Positions 23,763 through 32,529 of a DNA stretch of 64,000 bases are shown one piece after another. Position 1 is the stretch's first letter. Each line of letters begins with the position of its first letter. The notes below the pieces were generated by a model. It ran no database searches. It was not told where the DNA came from and saw nothing but the letters and a program-made list of their open reading frames with translations. This stretch comes from Ascochyta rabiei. Taxonomy: Eukaryota; Ascomycota; Dothideomycetes; Pleosporales; Didymellaceae. A program made the position numbers and the translations under genes. The stretch lies in NCBI RefSeq assembly GCF_004011695.2, contig NC_082413.1, forward strand, positions 1,471,001-1,535,000. Direction: 5' to 3'.

Positions 23763-25463
23763 TCAGGGTTCGAGCGAGTACGACAGTTCTCGATTAGATG
23801 AGTAATTGGCGCCAACACACCTTTCGAGAGCATCGGGCTTGTGGGGTGTAGCGACGTGTGGTATCTCAACACTTGGTAGGTAGCCCACACTACCATCGTT
23901 GCTGTATTGGCGGATCCAGTACGAGCGAAGGATGTTTATGAAGGCGTGGTTGATAGCCGTGCTGATGCGAGAGACGGGGTATGTGGCAAGCCACAGGATC
24001 ATAACAATACTGACACCTTTCTGCGTTGCATTGAGATTGGTGATGAGGTCGAGCACGGACGAGGATCGATGAGGCTCCGAAGCGCGCAACGGCAGACGCG
24101 CCAGGAACTCGTAGACTCCGCAGAAATGCAGGAGATATGCCGCACTGCAAGCACCAGCAGTATACGTAGCCAGCCTTCTGCTGAAGTGGTAAATCATAAT
24201 GAGAATGAACACAGCGCCAACCGCCGCAACAAGGCCGCGGACAAGGGAAGTCACAAGGTGTGGTAGGCTGCTGAAGAACGCGAATCCTCTGGCGATATTC
24301 TCTGCTTTACTTGTCAGACTGTCCAGTCGGTGCTCAATGTTGTCGATATTCGCAAGCGAGGACTTTGTGGTGTCGTTGATCTTGTTTGCGGCGTTCGTAA
24401 TGTCGCCCATGTATCCAGAAAGCACCCTATAGCTTTCCACTTGGGCTTGGTGATTCACCTGAAGGCTGATGATAGCCCGGTCGTGGTGTTGTTGCAGTTC
24501 AGTGGTAAGCGACTTTGCAAGTAGAGAGTTCTCAACGATCATGTCTTGCGAAAACACCTGCATTTGTTCGCGGATACGGACAATCTCAGCGCTCTGACCG
24601 TCGGCAAGGGCGGTAATGAGCTCGGAGATGGAGCCCTCCATGAAAGTGTGAAACTTGTCATCTAGAGTATTGACTGTTGCCAAAGCCTTGTCTTGGACTG
24701 CTGATACGTCCTCCTTGAACTGGCTCTGTGACTCCCGAAGCTCGTCGGAAAATTGCTTCTGGTCGTGCAGTAAAGTCGCATATTCATCAGTCGTATGCTT
24801 GAGACTGGAAGATACTGCACCCATGACTTGTGTCAAATTCTTGAATGTCTCAAGATGATTTTCGCGTTCGATGGCGTCCCTGCTCGCTTGGCACATGACC
24901 ACAGCATTCTGACGCGCATTGCTGAAAGACGTCCAGTATTGTGGCGAGGACTGCAATGTCTTCAGACATTGACTGTACTGGTACTCCTTGTACTCCGCGT
25001 AGCATTGCTTGTCAGAGTCTGTCGGTGCTTGTGACCACCAGCCGCCCTTACTGCAGGCTCGGCTCGAGGGAACAAGGATGTCACAGTGCAGTGGCGGAAT
25101 GGCATTGCTCGGAGGCTGTGCGCTCAGGAGTTCACACACTGCTAGCTTGGCAGCGTACTCGGTCTTGACGTTGTCCAGGTAAGCTTCCGGTCGACTTTTG
25201 GCGAAGTCTGGTGCGTGCTCAAGGAGCTTGCATTCGTTCATGAGGTGTGAAGCAGCCATGCGAGTACAAGTTGGGGCTGTCTGCATCGAGACGACAAACT
25301 CGACAGCCTGTGATATCACTTTGTGGTTTCTGGAGGTGGTGTACTGAAAGAGAGTGTCGAGGTTAGCGGTGGGTGCTGCGTCCGCTGCTGGAGAGTGGTA
25401 GTAAGAGAGTGCCACTGGGAACTGCAGCAGGGTGCCAATGACCAGGGTGTTGGAGGATCTCAT
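23763..25463 (-). CDS. KAR5: Kar5/Tht1-like nuclear fusion protein
   Basis: The product is a nuclear-envelope membrane protein of the Kar5/Tht1 family required for karyogamy after mating. It is a single exon of 566 aa from the ATG at 25463. Residues 1-22 form a hydrophobic signal peptide (MRSSNTLVIGTLLQFPVALS). A Cys-rich lumenal region follows, with conserved Cys in PTCTRMA, NECKLLE, VCELLSA, HCDIL and QCYAEYKEYQYSQC. A long coiled coil covers about 210-400. Hydrophobic membrane segments lie near residues 415-440, 445-465 and 490-515. This order is typical of the family. Its presence implies a sexual cycle in the organism's history. Confidence 0.85.
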   Translation of the reverse strand: MRSSNTLVIGTLLQFPVALSYYHSPAADAAPTANLDTLFQYTTSRNHKVISQAVEFVVSMQTAPTCTRMAASHLMNECKLLEHAPDFAKSRPEAYLDNVKTEYAAKLAVCELLSAQPPSNAIPPLHCDILVPSSRACSKGGWWSQAPTDSDKQCYAEYKEYQYSQCLKTLQSSPQYWTSFSNARQNAVVMCQASRDAIERENHLETFKNLTQVMGAVSSSLKHTTDEYATLLHDQKQFSDELRESQSQFKEDVSAVQDKALATVNTLDDKFHTFMEGSISELITALADGQSAEIVRIREQMQVFSQDMIVENSLLAKSLTTELQQHHDRAIISLQVNHQAQVESYRVLSGYMGDITNAANKINDTTKSSLANIDNIEHRLDSLTSKAENIARGFAFFSSLPHLVTSLVRGLVAAVGAVFILIMIYHFSRRLATYTAGACSAAYLLHFCGVYEFLARLPLRASEPHRSSSVLDLITNLNATQKGVSIVMILWLATYPVSRISTAINHAFINILRSYWIRQYSNDGSVGYLPSVEIPHVATPHKPDALERCVGANYSSNRELSYSLEP

Positions 25464-26024
25464 TTTGGTAGTCAAATCCAGTAGACGATCAGCCAAAGGG
25501 CATAACCCGACGGTGTGAAGTTGGTCAAAGCTGTGAGCAGGTAGCGGATGATGAAGCTCTCAATGTCGAAGCAGATGATGGAGAGAAGAAGACGAATTCG
25601 AAGCAGAGAAGCAGGACACAAGTTTCTTGTCAACCTGCACAAGCAAGTCATGTCACAGTGAGAGAAGGACAGGCGTGGAAGTATCTAGCGGCTCGAAGCG
25701 TGCTATCGTGACCTGACGTCTGGGTAAGGGCGAAATCTGTAGTGAGAGGACGCACGATTAGTCGGAGAGCAAAGCGGAGTAGGGAACCGCAGGAATGCAG
25801 CTGCAGAAGATCGAATTGGTACCGATACAGTGTCTTACACTCGCACTCAGAGCGATTGGAAGAAGGATCGCAGTATTGACATGTTGTGGATCGACTCAAG
25901 TGTGGAGGAAGTCGCGAATCAGATGGGACGAACGGTGTCTGACTAAGCTGTAGGGCTGGACATCGCAACTTCGCATTCACGACTCCCAAAAACTTTGCCC
26001 AGCCAGTCTACAATCAACAACGCC
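25464..26024. promoter_or_regulatory. Bidirectional promoter region of KAR5 and uL6m
   Basis: These 561 bp lie between divergent starts. I see no coding frame. Confidence 0.5.
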
Positions 26025-26817
26025 ATGTTCGCCCCAGCACGCCGGCGATGCGCGCAAGCCATTGCACAATCCACCTCCCCTGCCGCCGACTCGATACCGA
26101 CGTTCCTCCTGCCCCGGTTCGCTGCGCCCAGGACCTTCACCACAACCGCACAATGCGGGTCCAAGATCGGAGCGCTCCCGCTTTCAGTACCCCCGGGCGT
26201 GACCTTCAGTGTGATCGCGCCAAAAGCAGCTGCAAAGGGAGCAAGAACACAGTCAACAAACATGGTGCACGTGAAGGGACCGCTGGGCGAGCTGTCGATG
26301 GAGATAGCGCCCTACATCGCCATTGACCAGCAGTCGATGACGCTGAGCATACAAGATGCCACCGATGCGAAGCAGAAGGCCATGTGGGGTATGTCTCCCA
26401 CCCACCAGACAGACGCAGTTGGGGCCTATACTAACAGGCACAGGAACCACACGTGCATACCTCCAGAACCACATCCTCGGCGTCAGCGAAGGCCACAGCG
26501 CAATTTTGCGTTTCGTGGGTGTCGGTTTCCGTGCCTCGATCGAAGACACAGCCACGACCGTCGAAGCCGAGTTCCCTGGCCAGAAGTTTGTCAACCTGAA
26601 AGTCGGGTACTCGCACCCAGTCGAACTCTGCATACCCAAGGGCGTAACGGCGAGCACACCGCAGCCTACACGCTTGCTGCTCGAGGGCCCCGAGAAAGAG
26701 GTGGTGATGCAGTTCGCAGCGAAGATCAGAAAGTGGCGCGTACCAGAGCCGTACAAGGGCAAGGGCATCTTTGTCAACGGCGAGACGATCAAGCTGAAGA
26801 ACAAGAAGGTGTCGTAA
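26025..26817 (+). CDS. MRPL6: Mitochondrial large-subunit ribosomal protein uL6m
   Basis: This is a structural protein of the mitochondrial 54S ribosomal subunit. Exons 26025-26388 and 26444-26817 with a 55-nt intron give 245 aa. The first 60 residues are basic, rich in Arg/Ala/Ser and nearly free of acidic residues, which fits a mitochondrial presequence (MFAPARRRCAQAIAQS). Two L6 domains follow, with VHVKGPLGELSMEI at the start and the C-terminal signature PEPYKGKGIFVNGE. The splice restores AMWGTTRAYLQN. The ATG at 26025 is the first in frame. Confidence 0.95.
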
Positions 26818-27264
26818 GGGAACTGCAGGCGGCATCATACTGTGTTGTATATCTGTATTATATGCATGGCGTTGTACCATATCTTGAAACGTACAAGCAA
26901 CGGGCGCCGCGAACCCCACTGCAATATTCGAGCAAATCAATATCCAATCCACAAGCAAGTCTATCACGATTTCTCATCTCAATCACCTTTACCTTTTTTC
27001 AATCACCTCTACTGCTCCACAGCGCTCGTCCCACCCAGCCTTGATCTCGAGTCGAAGACCCCCCCGTTCTTTGAAACACAGCATTCCCCTGCTCTTCCAT
27101 CTCTCACCTCCCACACTCAACCTCACGGACAACAGTCCGCAAAGCGCGAGCTCCTCGAACCAGGAGACTCCAGCTAAGCCTTGCGTCTCTGGGATAGGAA
27201 GAAACGGATTGATATTGCATAACGCTCCACGCGCTAAGGATTCCGCAAGTATCCGCAGCAGCGA
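26818..27264. other. Convergent 3' intergenic, 447 bp
   Basis: This is 3' UTR space of uL6m (plus) and the PLC-like gene (minus). No gene was recognised. Confidence 0.5.
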
Positions 27265-28677
27265 TCAAGCCATGCTCTGGCGACAAAGCAAAAGCGCCGT
27301 GTCGGCGGTGGCGCCATCGAAAAAGTCATTCAACAGCACCACCACGCTCTCCTCCCTCGTGAGACGGCGTCCACACTCCCCGCGCAACAAGGGCAGGATC
27401 TTGGCGTCGCACACGGGCTTCGTCGCGAGGATCGGACTCGTGCTCACGTCGCTGTCGAGCACGCTCGCGATGATGACGTCGCGGATGTTCGTCGCTGTCG
27501 CTTGGCATTGGAGCAGCGTTATTGGATGCCCTGACGGAGGGGCCGCGGACATGGATTGGAGCTTGGACACCATGGAGTCGCCGGTGAGCGTGGCGTTTGC
27601 GTCGTCGTCGTAGTTGGAGACTTGGTTTGTGTCGCGCAGGAGGATGAGCCGTTTGTGCGAGTCGCGTAGGTCGCGCACGCTGAGGTGCATCATGTCGTCT
27701 TCTGTGCCAGCGGTGAGGTCTGGGTGGTCGGTGAGGACTTGGTTCAGGACGTCGCGTAGTTCGTCGTCGTTGGGTCGGGGGCACTCGGACGGGACGCCGT
27801 CCCAGCGGTTTTGCACGACGATGATTTCGTCGGTGTGCTCGCAGAGGAATTGCACAATGTCGGCGAGGAACTGCGCGTACGGCATCCCTGGGATCGCGCC
27901 GTGCTGGAAGTACCATGTGTCTTCCAGCGAACTGACGGCTTGGATCTGGCGGTGGCATTTGGCAGGGCGGAATTCAAAGTAGCGTGCGCCGAGCTTGAGG
28001 ATGGTTTCGAGGCTGTCTTTTTGCGTCACGGCGAGCGCGCGGATGATGTCTGGCGCGATGGCGTTGACGCCCCTGTCGCCGACTTTGTTGATGATGTCGA
28101 ATGCGCGCGGGAGCGAGCGGCCGAGCACTTCTTTGATGACGCCGGTTCCTGCTTTCTCGAGGAGTGTCATTGCAGTACTCATGCTGTTCATGCCGATGTC
28201 GTGGGAAGAAGGGAGCACCATGCGATTGAAGGGCTTGTTGGCGATGTCGCTATCTGGCGGGATAGTATCGCGCATCCAGTTCTCGTAGTTGTGGGTTACT
28301 GTCACATAGCATTGGTGCTGTTTCGGCAGGGCTGCGAGGCCCGGTCCAGCGTCATAGAAGCCGTATGCGACGATCAGGTCTTCAGTGAAGATGCTGGGAG
28401 TCTCATCCATAGTCCTCATGGTGCCATCACTAAGACCTCCTGTCATGCTGTTCACGTCGACCCATTGCTTCACTAGCTCACGATCATCTCGGCGGACGAT
28501 GAACTCGAAGCGTCCGGTGAACTTGAAGTGGCCAAGGTTGGAGGACTCCACTTCGAGATGGTCGCAGCCGAACTGTTGTTGGTCCCGCTTCGTGATTGAG
28601 TTCTTGGGGACAGTGAAGTCGATCTCGACGCCTTCGACTGCGATGTAAGAGTAACAAAGTACGCCTTTGGATGGCAT
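27265..28677 (-). CDS. PLC-like phosphodiesterase (TIM-barrel superfamily) protein
   Basis: This is a single exon of 470 aa starting at the ATG at 28677. The C-terminal two thirds (from about residue 165) resemble the PI-PLC X-domain-like superfamily, with LPSSHDIGMNSM carrying the first catalytic-type His, GARYFEFRP for strand 2 and the metal or substrate site, and HTDEIIVVQNRWDG for the next strand. The N-terminal 160 residues form a separate beta-rich region (ITKRDQQQFGCDHLEVE) that I do not recognise. There is no signal peptide or membrane segment. The family includes secreted and cytosolic proteins of unknown substrate, so activity is not established. Confidence 0.75.
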   Translation of the reverse strand: MPSKGVLCYSYIAVEGVEIDFTVPKNSITKRDQQQFGCDHLEVESSNLGHFKFTGRFEFIVRRDDRELVKQWVDVNSMTGGLSDGTMRTMDETPSIFTEDLIVAYGFYDAGPGLAALPKQHQCYVTVTHNYENWMRDTIPPDSDIANKPFNRMVLPSSHDIGMNSMSTAMTLLEKAGTGVIKEVLGRSLPRAFDIINKVGDRGVNAIAPDIIRALAVTQKDSLETILKLGARYFEFRPAKCHRQIQAVSSLEDTWYFQHGAIPGMPYAQFLADIVQFLCEHTDEIIVVQNRWDGVPSECPRPNDDELRDVLNQVLTDHPDLTAGTEDDMMHLSVRDLRDSHKRLILLRDTNQVSNYDDDANATLTGDSMVSKLQSMSAAPPSGHPITLLQCQATATNIRDVIIASVLDSDVSTSPILATKPVCDAKILPLLRGECGRRLTREESVVVLLNDFFDGATADTALLLCRQSMA

Positions 28678-29220
28678 CTTGGTGTGGGTCCGCTCCTTCT
28701 CTTATGGTCTTGCCAACGTCCGAAGATCTGGATAGATAACTTACTAAAAATTCTACAGTCCGTGTCTGCTCAACGAAGCAAAAAACGTGACCGTGACGAC
28801 TTGCGGGGTACGTGTCTTTGTTCGAAAGGCGAGTAGCAGTCCCGCCGCTCTCCCAACGCCTCAGCTGTCCTCGATCGCGGCTGGAGGTCTGGGTCCATTG
28901 GCGGTGGCTCAGCTGGTATGCGCCGGCTTGTAGTCAGGCACACCAATCACGATGCGAGCTAGGCATCGATCGGGCCGGCAAGGTGGGGTTGGCATGAAGG
29001 ATGACAAGCATCCAAACTGGACGCGTGCGAGGCGTGACAGGAAAAGGTGAAAAGGACTGAGAATGCCTTGGGTTCAGTGCAAGTTGTGACTAGAATAGGC
29101 GGAAGTACGGCAAGGGTATCTACAGCGAAAAATCAGAACCATCGAACTCGCAGAATCCATACCTCGACTGTCTGTCCATCTCTTGTAAGTGTTCCTCCTC
29201 CTCCAGGTTGATTAACTGTC
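28678..29220. other. Intergenic, 543 bp
   Basis: This is the promoter of the PLC-like gene and the 3' UTR of the C3HC gene. A D-arm-like string GGTGGCTCAGCTGG near 28904 is not accompanied by a T-arm, so I do not call a tRNA. Confidence 0.5.
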
Positions 29221-30765
29221 CTACTCGTCTTCTTTCCCAGACCTTGCACTCTTTACGCTCTTCACGCTCTTCGCACTTTTGACACTCCTTAAACTCCTCT
29301 TGCTTGTTGACCTCTTCAGCTTAGCCTTGAACTTCTTCCACTTGTTTGTCAGGCTCTCGCTGTCTCCTTCATCATTGTAACCGACTGCCTCCCTCGTGCT
29401 TTCTCCACTGCCTCTTGGAAATGTGGCTTCACTGCCGAGGTCGACGCTATCCACATTCCTCTCGGGTGGTCCATGCTCACTCGAAGTTTTAGGAAGCTCC
29501 TTGTTCTTCCTACTACCCAGAAGCATAAACTCAAGCGTCTGCCACGCTGCCATGCCAGCGATGGGGCTATCCGCCGAGTTGCCCTGAACTTCAGCGTTCT
29601 TCCAGGGGCAGTGTTCACGGTGGCCTTCGAGCAGATTGAGGCGTAGTGACTCGATGGGCACTTGAAGCTTCTTACTCATCTCCTGCAGACGTGCATCCGA
29701 GGACAGCCACAGCCCGAGGCGCTGGAAGCAGTGATTGCACACGGCGAGTGAGATGCGAGATTCGGAGACGCCGGTCCAGCCAAAGAGGGCGAAAGCAAAG
29801 GCGGTGCGTTCGGCAGGGGTGGATGGCGGAGTGCCGCTTGTGGTGGTGGAGAAGTAGGTGGATGGTATGCGAGCGAGGATTGAGTCGACGTGCGGGTCGG
29901 GGTAGGTGATGTTTCTTGCGAGGGGGAGGTCGGTGGCTATGGCAAGGAGGAAGTTGTAGCGGTTGATGAGGTCGGCCGCGCTCTTTGCACGACTGGCGAT
30001 GGGAATGTGGTAGATGTGCTCTGCGTGTGTGTCAGTCTCCCGTACGAGCTCAAGCAAGCGTAGGTGCACTGTACCTTGACAGCCAGCTTTCCTCCACAGA
30101 CAGTCTTCTGAATGCCCGTCGATGATCAGTGCTCTGTATCGCTCGACTAGCGAGGGCTCCACGTCCTGCGAGAGATCCTCGCTCATCTCGATGTCTCTCC
30201 CATCCGCCGCCTTCCGCTTCGGCCGCAGCTTCACGGCAACACGCTTCTCGCAGCCTCCCCTGCAGGCCACGGTGTTCCATGTATCACACGACCACCCTCT
30301 CTTGGCCCACTCGACCTCGCTGATGGCATCTGGCTTGGTGGTCCACTTCTTCACATCTGCAAACGTCTTCAGTCGGGCGAGAAACAGGTCTTGGCTGTAT
30401 GGCTGGAAGTTGGGTGCTTTGCGCGGCTCAGCCGCAGTCTGTTGTGATTGCGTGCCCACCGCGCGCATCGTGCCCTTCCTCTTGGGCGCGAGCAGCTGGT
30501 CCTTGAGCGCCTGTATGCGCGCTTGGCCGGCGGAGACCTGGCGCTGGCGCTCCATGCTGGCTTCTGAGCTGCGTGGGCGCTTGGCAGCCGGCTCAGGGGA
30601 GGCCGAGGGGGGCAGCGAGCCGGTGGATGCATTGAGGCTGGACCCGTAGAGGGTGCTGGCGAGCGAGGTGGCCGAGGTGCTGGCGGTGAGGTTGTCGAGC
30701 AGCTTGTGGAACTTACGCTTGGTCGTGGCCAGCGCGGGCGGCGACTCGGCTGGTGCAGCTGCCAT
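29221..30765 (-). CDS. C3HC zinc-finger protein (NIPA/Rsm1-like)
   Basis: The product resembles S. pombe Rsm1 and animal NIPA (ZC3HC1), nuclear-periphery proteins linked to mRNA export and the nuclear basket. Exons 30075-30765 and 29221-30020 with a 54-nt intron give about 496 aa. The ATG at 30765 begins MAAAPAESPPALATTKRK. The first zinc domain has WSCDTWNTVACRGGC and GHSEDCLWRKAGC (C3HC pattern). A second, Rsm1-type region has AVCNHCFQRLGLW and EGHREHCPWKN. The C terminus is a basic Ser/Lys repeat (SVKSAKSVKSVKSARSG). The intron is in frame and free of stops, so it could be retained. I place it because splicing joins GCQ to EHIYHIPIAS as in the family. Confidence 0.85.
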   Translation of the reverse strand: MAAAPAESPPALATTKRKFHKLLDNLTASTSATSLASTLYGSSLNASTGSLPPSASPEPAAKRPRSSEASMERQRQVSAGQARIQALKDQLLAPKRKGTMRAVGTQSQQTAAEPRKAPNFQPYSQDLFLARLKTFADVKKWTTKPDAISEVEWAKRGWSCDTWNTVACRGGCEKRVAVKLRPKRKAADGRDIEMSEDLSQDVEPSLVERYRALIIDGHSEDCLWRKAGCQGTVHLRLLELVRETDTHAEHIYHIPIASRAKSAADLINRYNFLLAIATDLPLARNITYPDPHVDSILARIPSTYFSTTTSGTPPSTPAERTAFAFALFGWTGVSESRISLAVCNHCFQRLGLWLSSDARLQEMSKKLQVPIESLRLNLLEGHREHCPWKNAEVQGNSADSPIAGMAAWQTLEFMLLGSRKNKELPKTSSEHGPPERNVDSVDLGSEATFPRGSGESTREAVGYNDEGDSESLTNKWKKFKAKLKRSTSKRSLRSVKSAKSVKSVKSARSGKEDE

Positions 30766-30812
30766 GCGGTGCGGTGCGGTGCGGTGCGGGGCGGGGCGGG
30801 GCGGGGCGGGCG
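30766..30812. repeat. Pentanucleotide GCGGT/GCGGG array
   Basis: About five GCGGT units are followed by about five GCGGG units, directly upstream of the start codon of the C3HC gene and within its leader. An 18-bp direct duplication (30811-30828 and 30834-30851) follows. The G-rich strand could form a quadruplex. Confidence 0.85.
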
Positions 30813-31115
30813 GTGCTGCGGATGTGGGCGGGGCGGTGCTGCGGATGTGGGTGTACCAGCTGTCGAGGTGTTGGTGGGAAGAATCCAGACGCGTTGGACG
30901 ACGGCCGTTGGACGATCTTTGTTGACTCGAGGCGCTGCTGTGCACGTGCAGTAGCAGCAGGCGAGCTGCCATGACGCTGGTTACCACAGCACCCACTCCA
31001 TGCGCGCCGACCAAAAGGGCAGACCCCCGAAGCCGCTCCGACGACGCGCTGCACCCCACCAGGGGGCCGCCCACCAGCCTACGCCACAGCTGCTAGCCCG
31101 CCCGCTTTCACTTTC
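30766..31115. promoter_or_regulatory. Divergent promoter of C3HC gene and MET22
   Basis: These 350 bp separate the two start codons. The half next to the C3HC gene is GC-rich with GGGGCGGGGC boxes. Confidence 0.55.
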
Positions 31116-32348
31116 ATGCCCCCCACCGCGCCGTACAGATACTTTTTCCTCGCCGCCCTCGTCCTGGCTTCTGCAATCCTCCAGCCCACGGCCTTCTTCC
31201 GCTCCGCCGCCCGCCTGTTCCAGTGGAAGCAGCACCTCCCCCTCAGCCCCGCCCTCGACGCCAACCGCACGCTGCACGCCATGGCCTACGACAGGGAACT
31301 CGAGCTCGCCCTGCTGGCCGTCCAGCGCGCCTCCATCCTCACCAAGAGCGTCTACTCGTCCCACAGCAAGGGCACCCTCACCAAGACGGACAGCTCGCCC
31401 GTCACCATCGGCGACTTTGGCGCCCAGGCCCTGATCATCGCCAGCATCAAGTCCGCCTTCCCCGACGACGAGGTCGTGGGCGAGGAGGACGCAGACGACC
31501 TGCGCAGCAACGCCGACCTGAAGCAGCTCGTCTGGGACCTCGTCCAGCAGGCCAGGCTCAGCGACGCCGCCTCCGAGCACAAGATTGGCGGGCCCATCAA
31601 GAGCGCCGACGACATGCTCACCGCCCTCGACAGCGGCGCCAGCCCAGGCGGGAACAAGGGCCGCATCTGGGCCCTCGACCCCATCGACGGCACAAAGGGC
31701 TTCCTGCGCGGCGGCCAGTACGCCGTGTGCCTCGCCCTCATGGTCGACGGCGTGCCCACCGTCGGCGTCATCGGCTGCCCCAACCTGCCCGTCGACGACA
31801 AGGCACCGCTGGACAGCAACATCGGCACCGACGCCGACGACAAGGAGGGCAAGGGCGTGCTGTTCGGCGCCGTCAAGGGCCAGGGCGCCACCTCGCGCGC
31901 CCTCACAGCCGGCAAGCTCGAGCCGCCCACCACCATCCACATGTCGCCGCTCCCGGACGTCGCGCAGGCCACCTTCTGCGAGTCCGTCGAGGCCGCCCAC
32001 AGCTCCCACGGCGACCAAGCCGACATTGCAAAGAAGCTCGGCATCACAAAGCACTCGGTGCGCATGGACTCGCAGGCAAAGTACTGCTCCATTGCCCGCG
32101 GCGCAGGCGATCTGTACCTGCGCCTGCCCACGAGCAAGACGTACCAGGAGAAGATCTGGGACCACGCCGCCGGCGTCGTGCTGGTGCAGGAGGCTGGCGG
32201 CGAGGTCACCGACGCGTGGGGCAAGACGCTCAACTTTGGCATGGGCCGCACGCTCAAGGAAAACAAGGGCATCATTGCTGCGCCCAAGTCCGTGCACGCA
32301 CAGGTCATCGAGGTCGTCAAGGAGGTGCTGAGCGCGAAGAAGGATTGA
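31116..32348 (+). CDS. MET22: 3'(2'),5'-bisphosphate nucleotidase, Met22/Hal2 type
   Basis: The enzyme removes the 3' phosphate of PAP and PAPS in sulfate assimilation, and in yeast it is the lithium- and sodium-sensitive target Hal2. It is one exon of 410 aa. The metal and catalytic motifs are all present: GEED at 122-125, DPIDGT at 188-193, and WDHAAG near the C terminus. The family usually begins near residue 56 (MAYDRELELALLAV, ATG at 31281 in a GCCATGG context). The 55 extra residues contain a hydrophobic stretch (YFFLAALVLASAILQ) followed by basic residues, so the longer form may enter a membrane or organelle. Two isoforms by alternative start are plausible. Confidence 0.94.
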   Translation: MPPTAPYRYFFLAALVLASAILQPTAFFRSAARLFQWKQHLPLSPALDANRTLHAMAYDRELELALLAVQRASILTKSVYSSHSKGTLTKTDSSPVTIGDFGAQALIIASIKSAFPDDEVVGEEDADDLRSNADLKQLVWDLVQQARLSDAASEHKIGGPIKSADDMLTALDSGASPGGNKGRIWALDPIDGTKGFLRGGQYAVCLALMVDGVPTVGVIGCPNLPVDDKAPLDSNIGTDADDKEGKGVLFGAVKGQGATSRALTAGKLEPPTTIHMSPLPDVAQATFCESVEAAHSSHGDQADIAKKLGITKHSVRMDSQAKYCSIARGAGDLYLRLPTSKTYQEKIWDHAAGVVLVQEAGGEVTDAWGKTLNFGMGRTLKENKGIIAAPKSVHAQVIEVVKEVLSAKKD

Positions 32349-32471
32349 ATCAAGAATAAAAAACACTGAAAACGCTATACCATAGTTAGACAGATGTAGA
32401 TAGTCGGCGTTTTGCTGCACAAGATGGATGATGCACGCCAGCCGCGACGCCCAACTACACGATAACTTTGG

Positions 32472-32510
32472 TTTTTTTTCTTCTTCTTCTTTTTCTTCTT
32501 CTTCTTCTTC
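32472..32510. repeat. Polypyrimidine (TTC)n tract
   Basis: A T-run followed by TTC repeats lies in the 181 bp between the convergent MET22 and NCL1 stop codons. Confidence 0.85.
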
Positions 32511-32529
32511 GTCGGTGGGGTTCCCACGA

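Noticed and set aside
28890..28990. Possible tRNA from GGTGGCTCAGCTGG
   Set aside because: There is no T-arm GTTCGA box or acceptor-stem pairing at the right distance.
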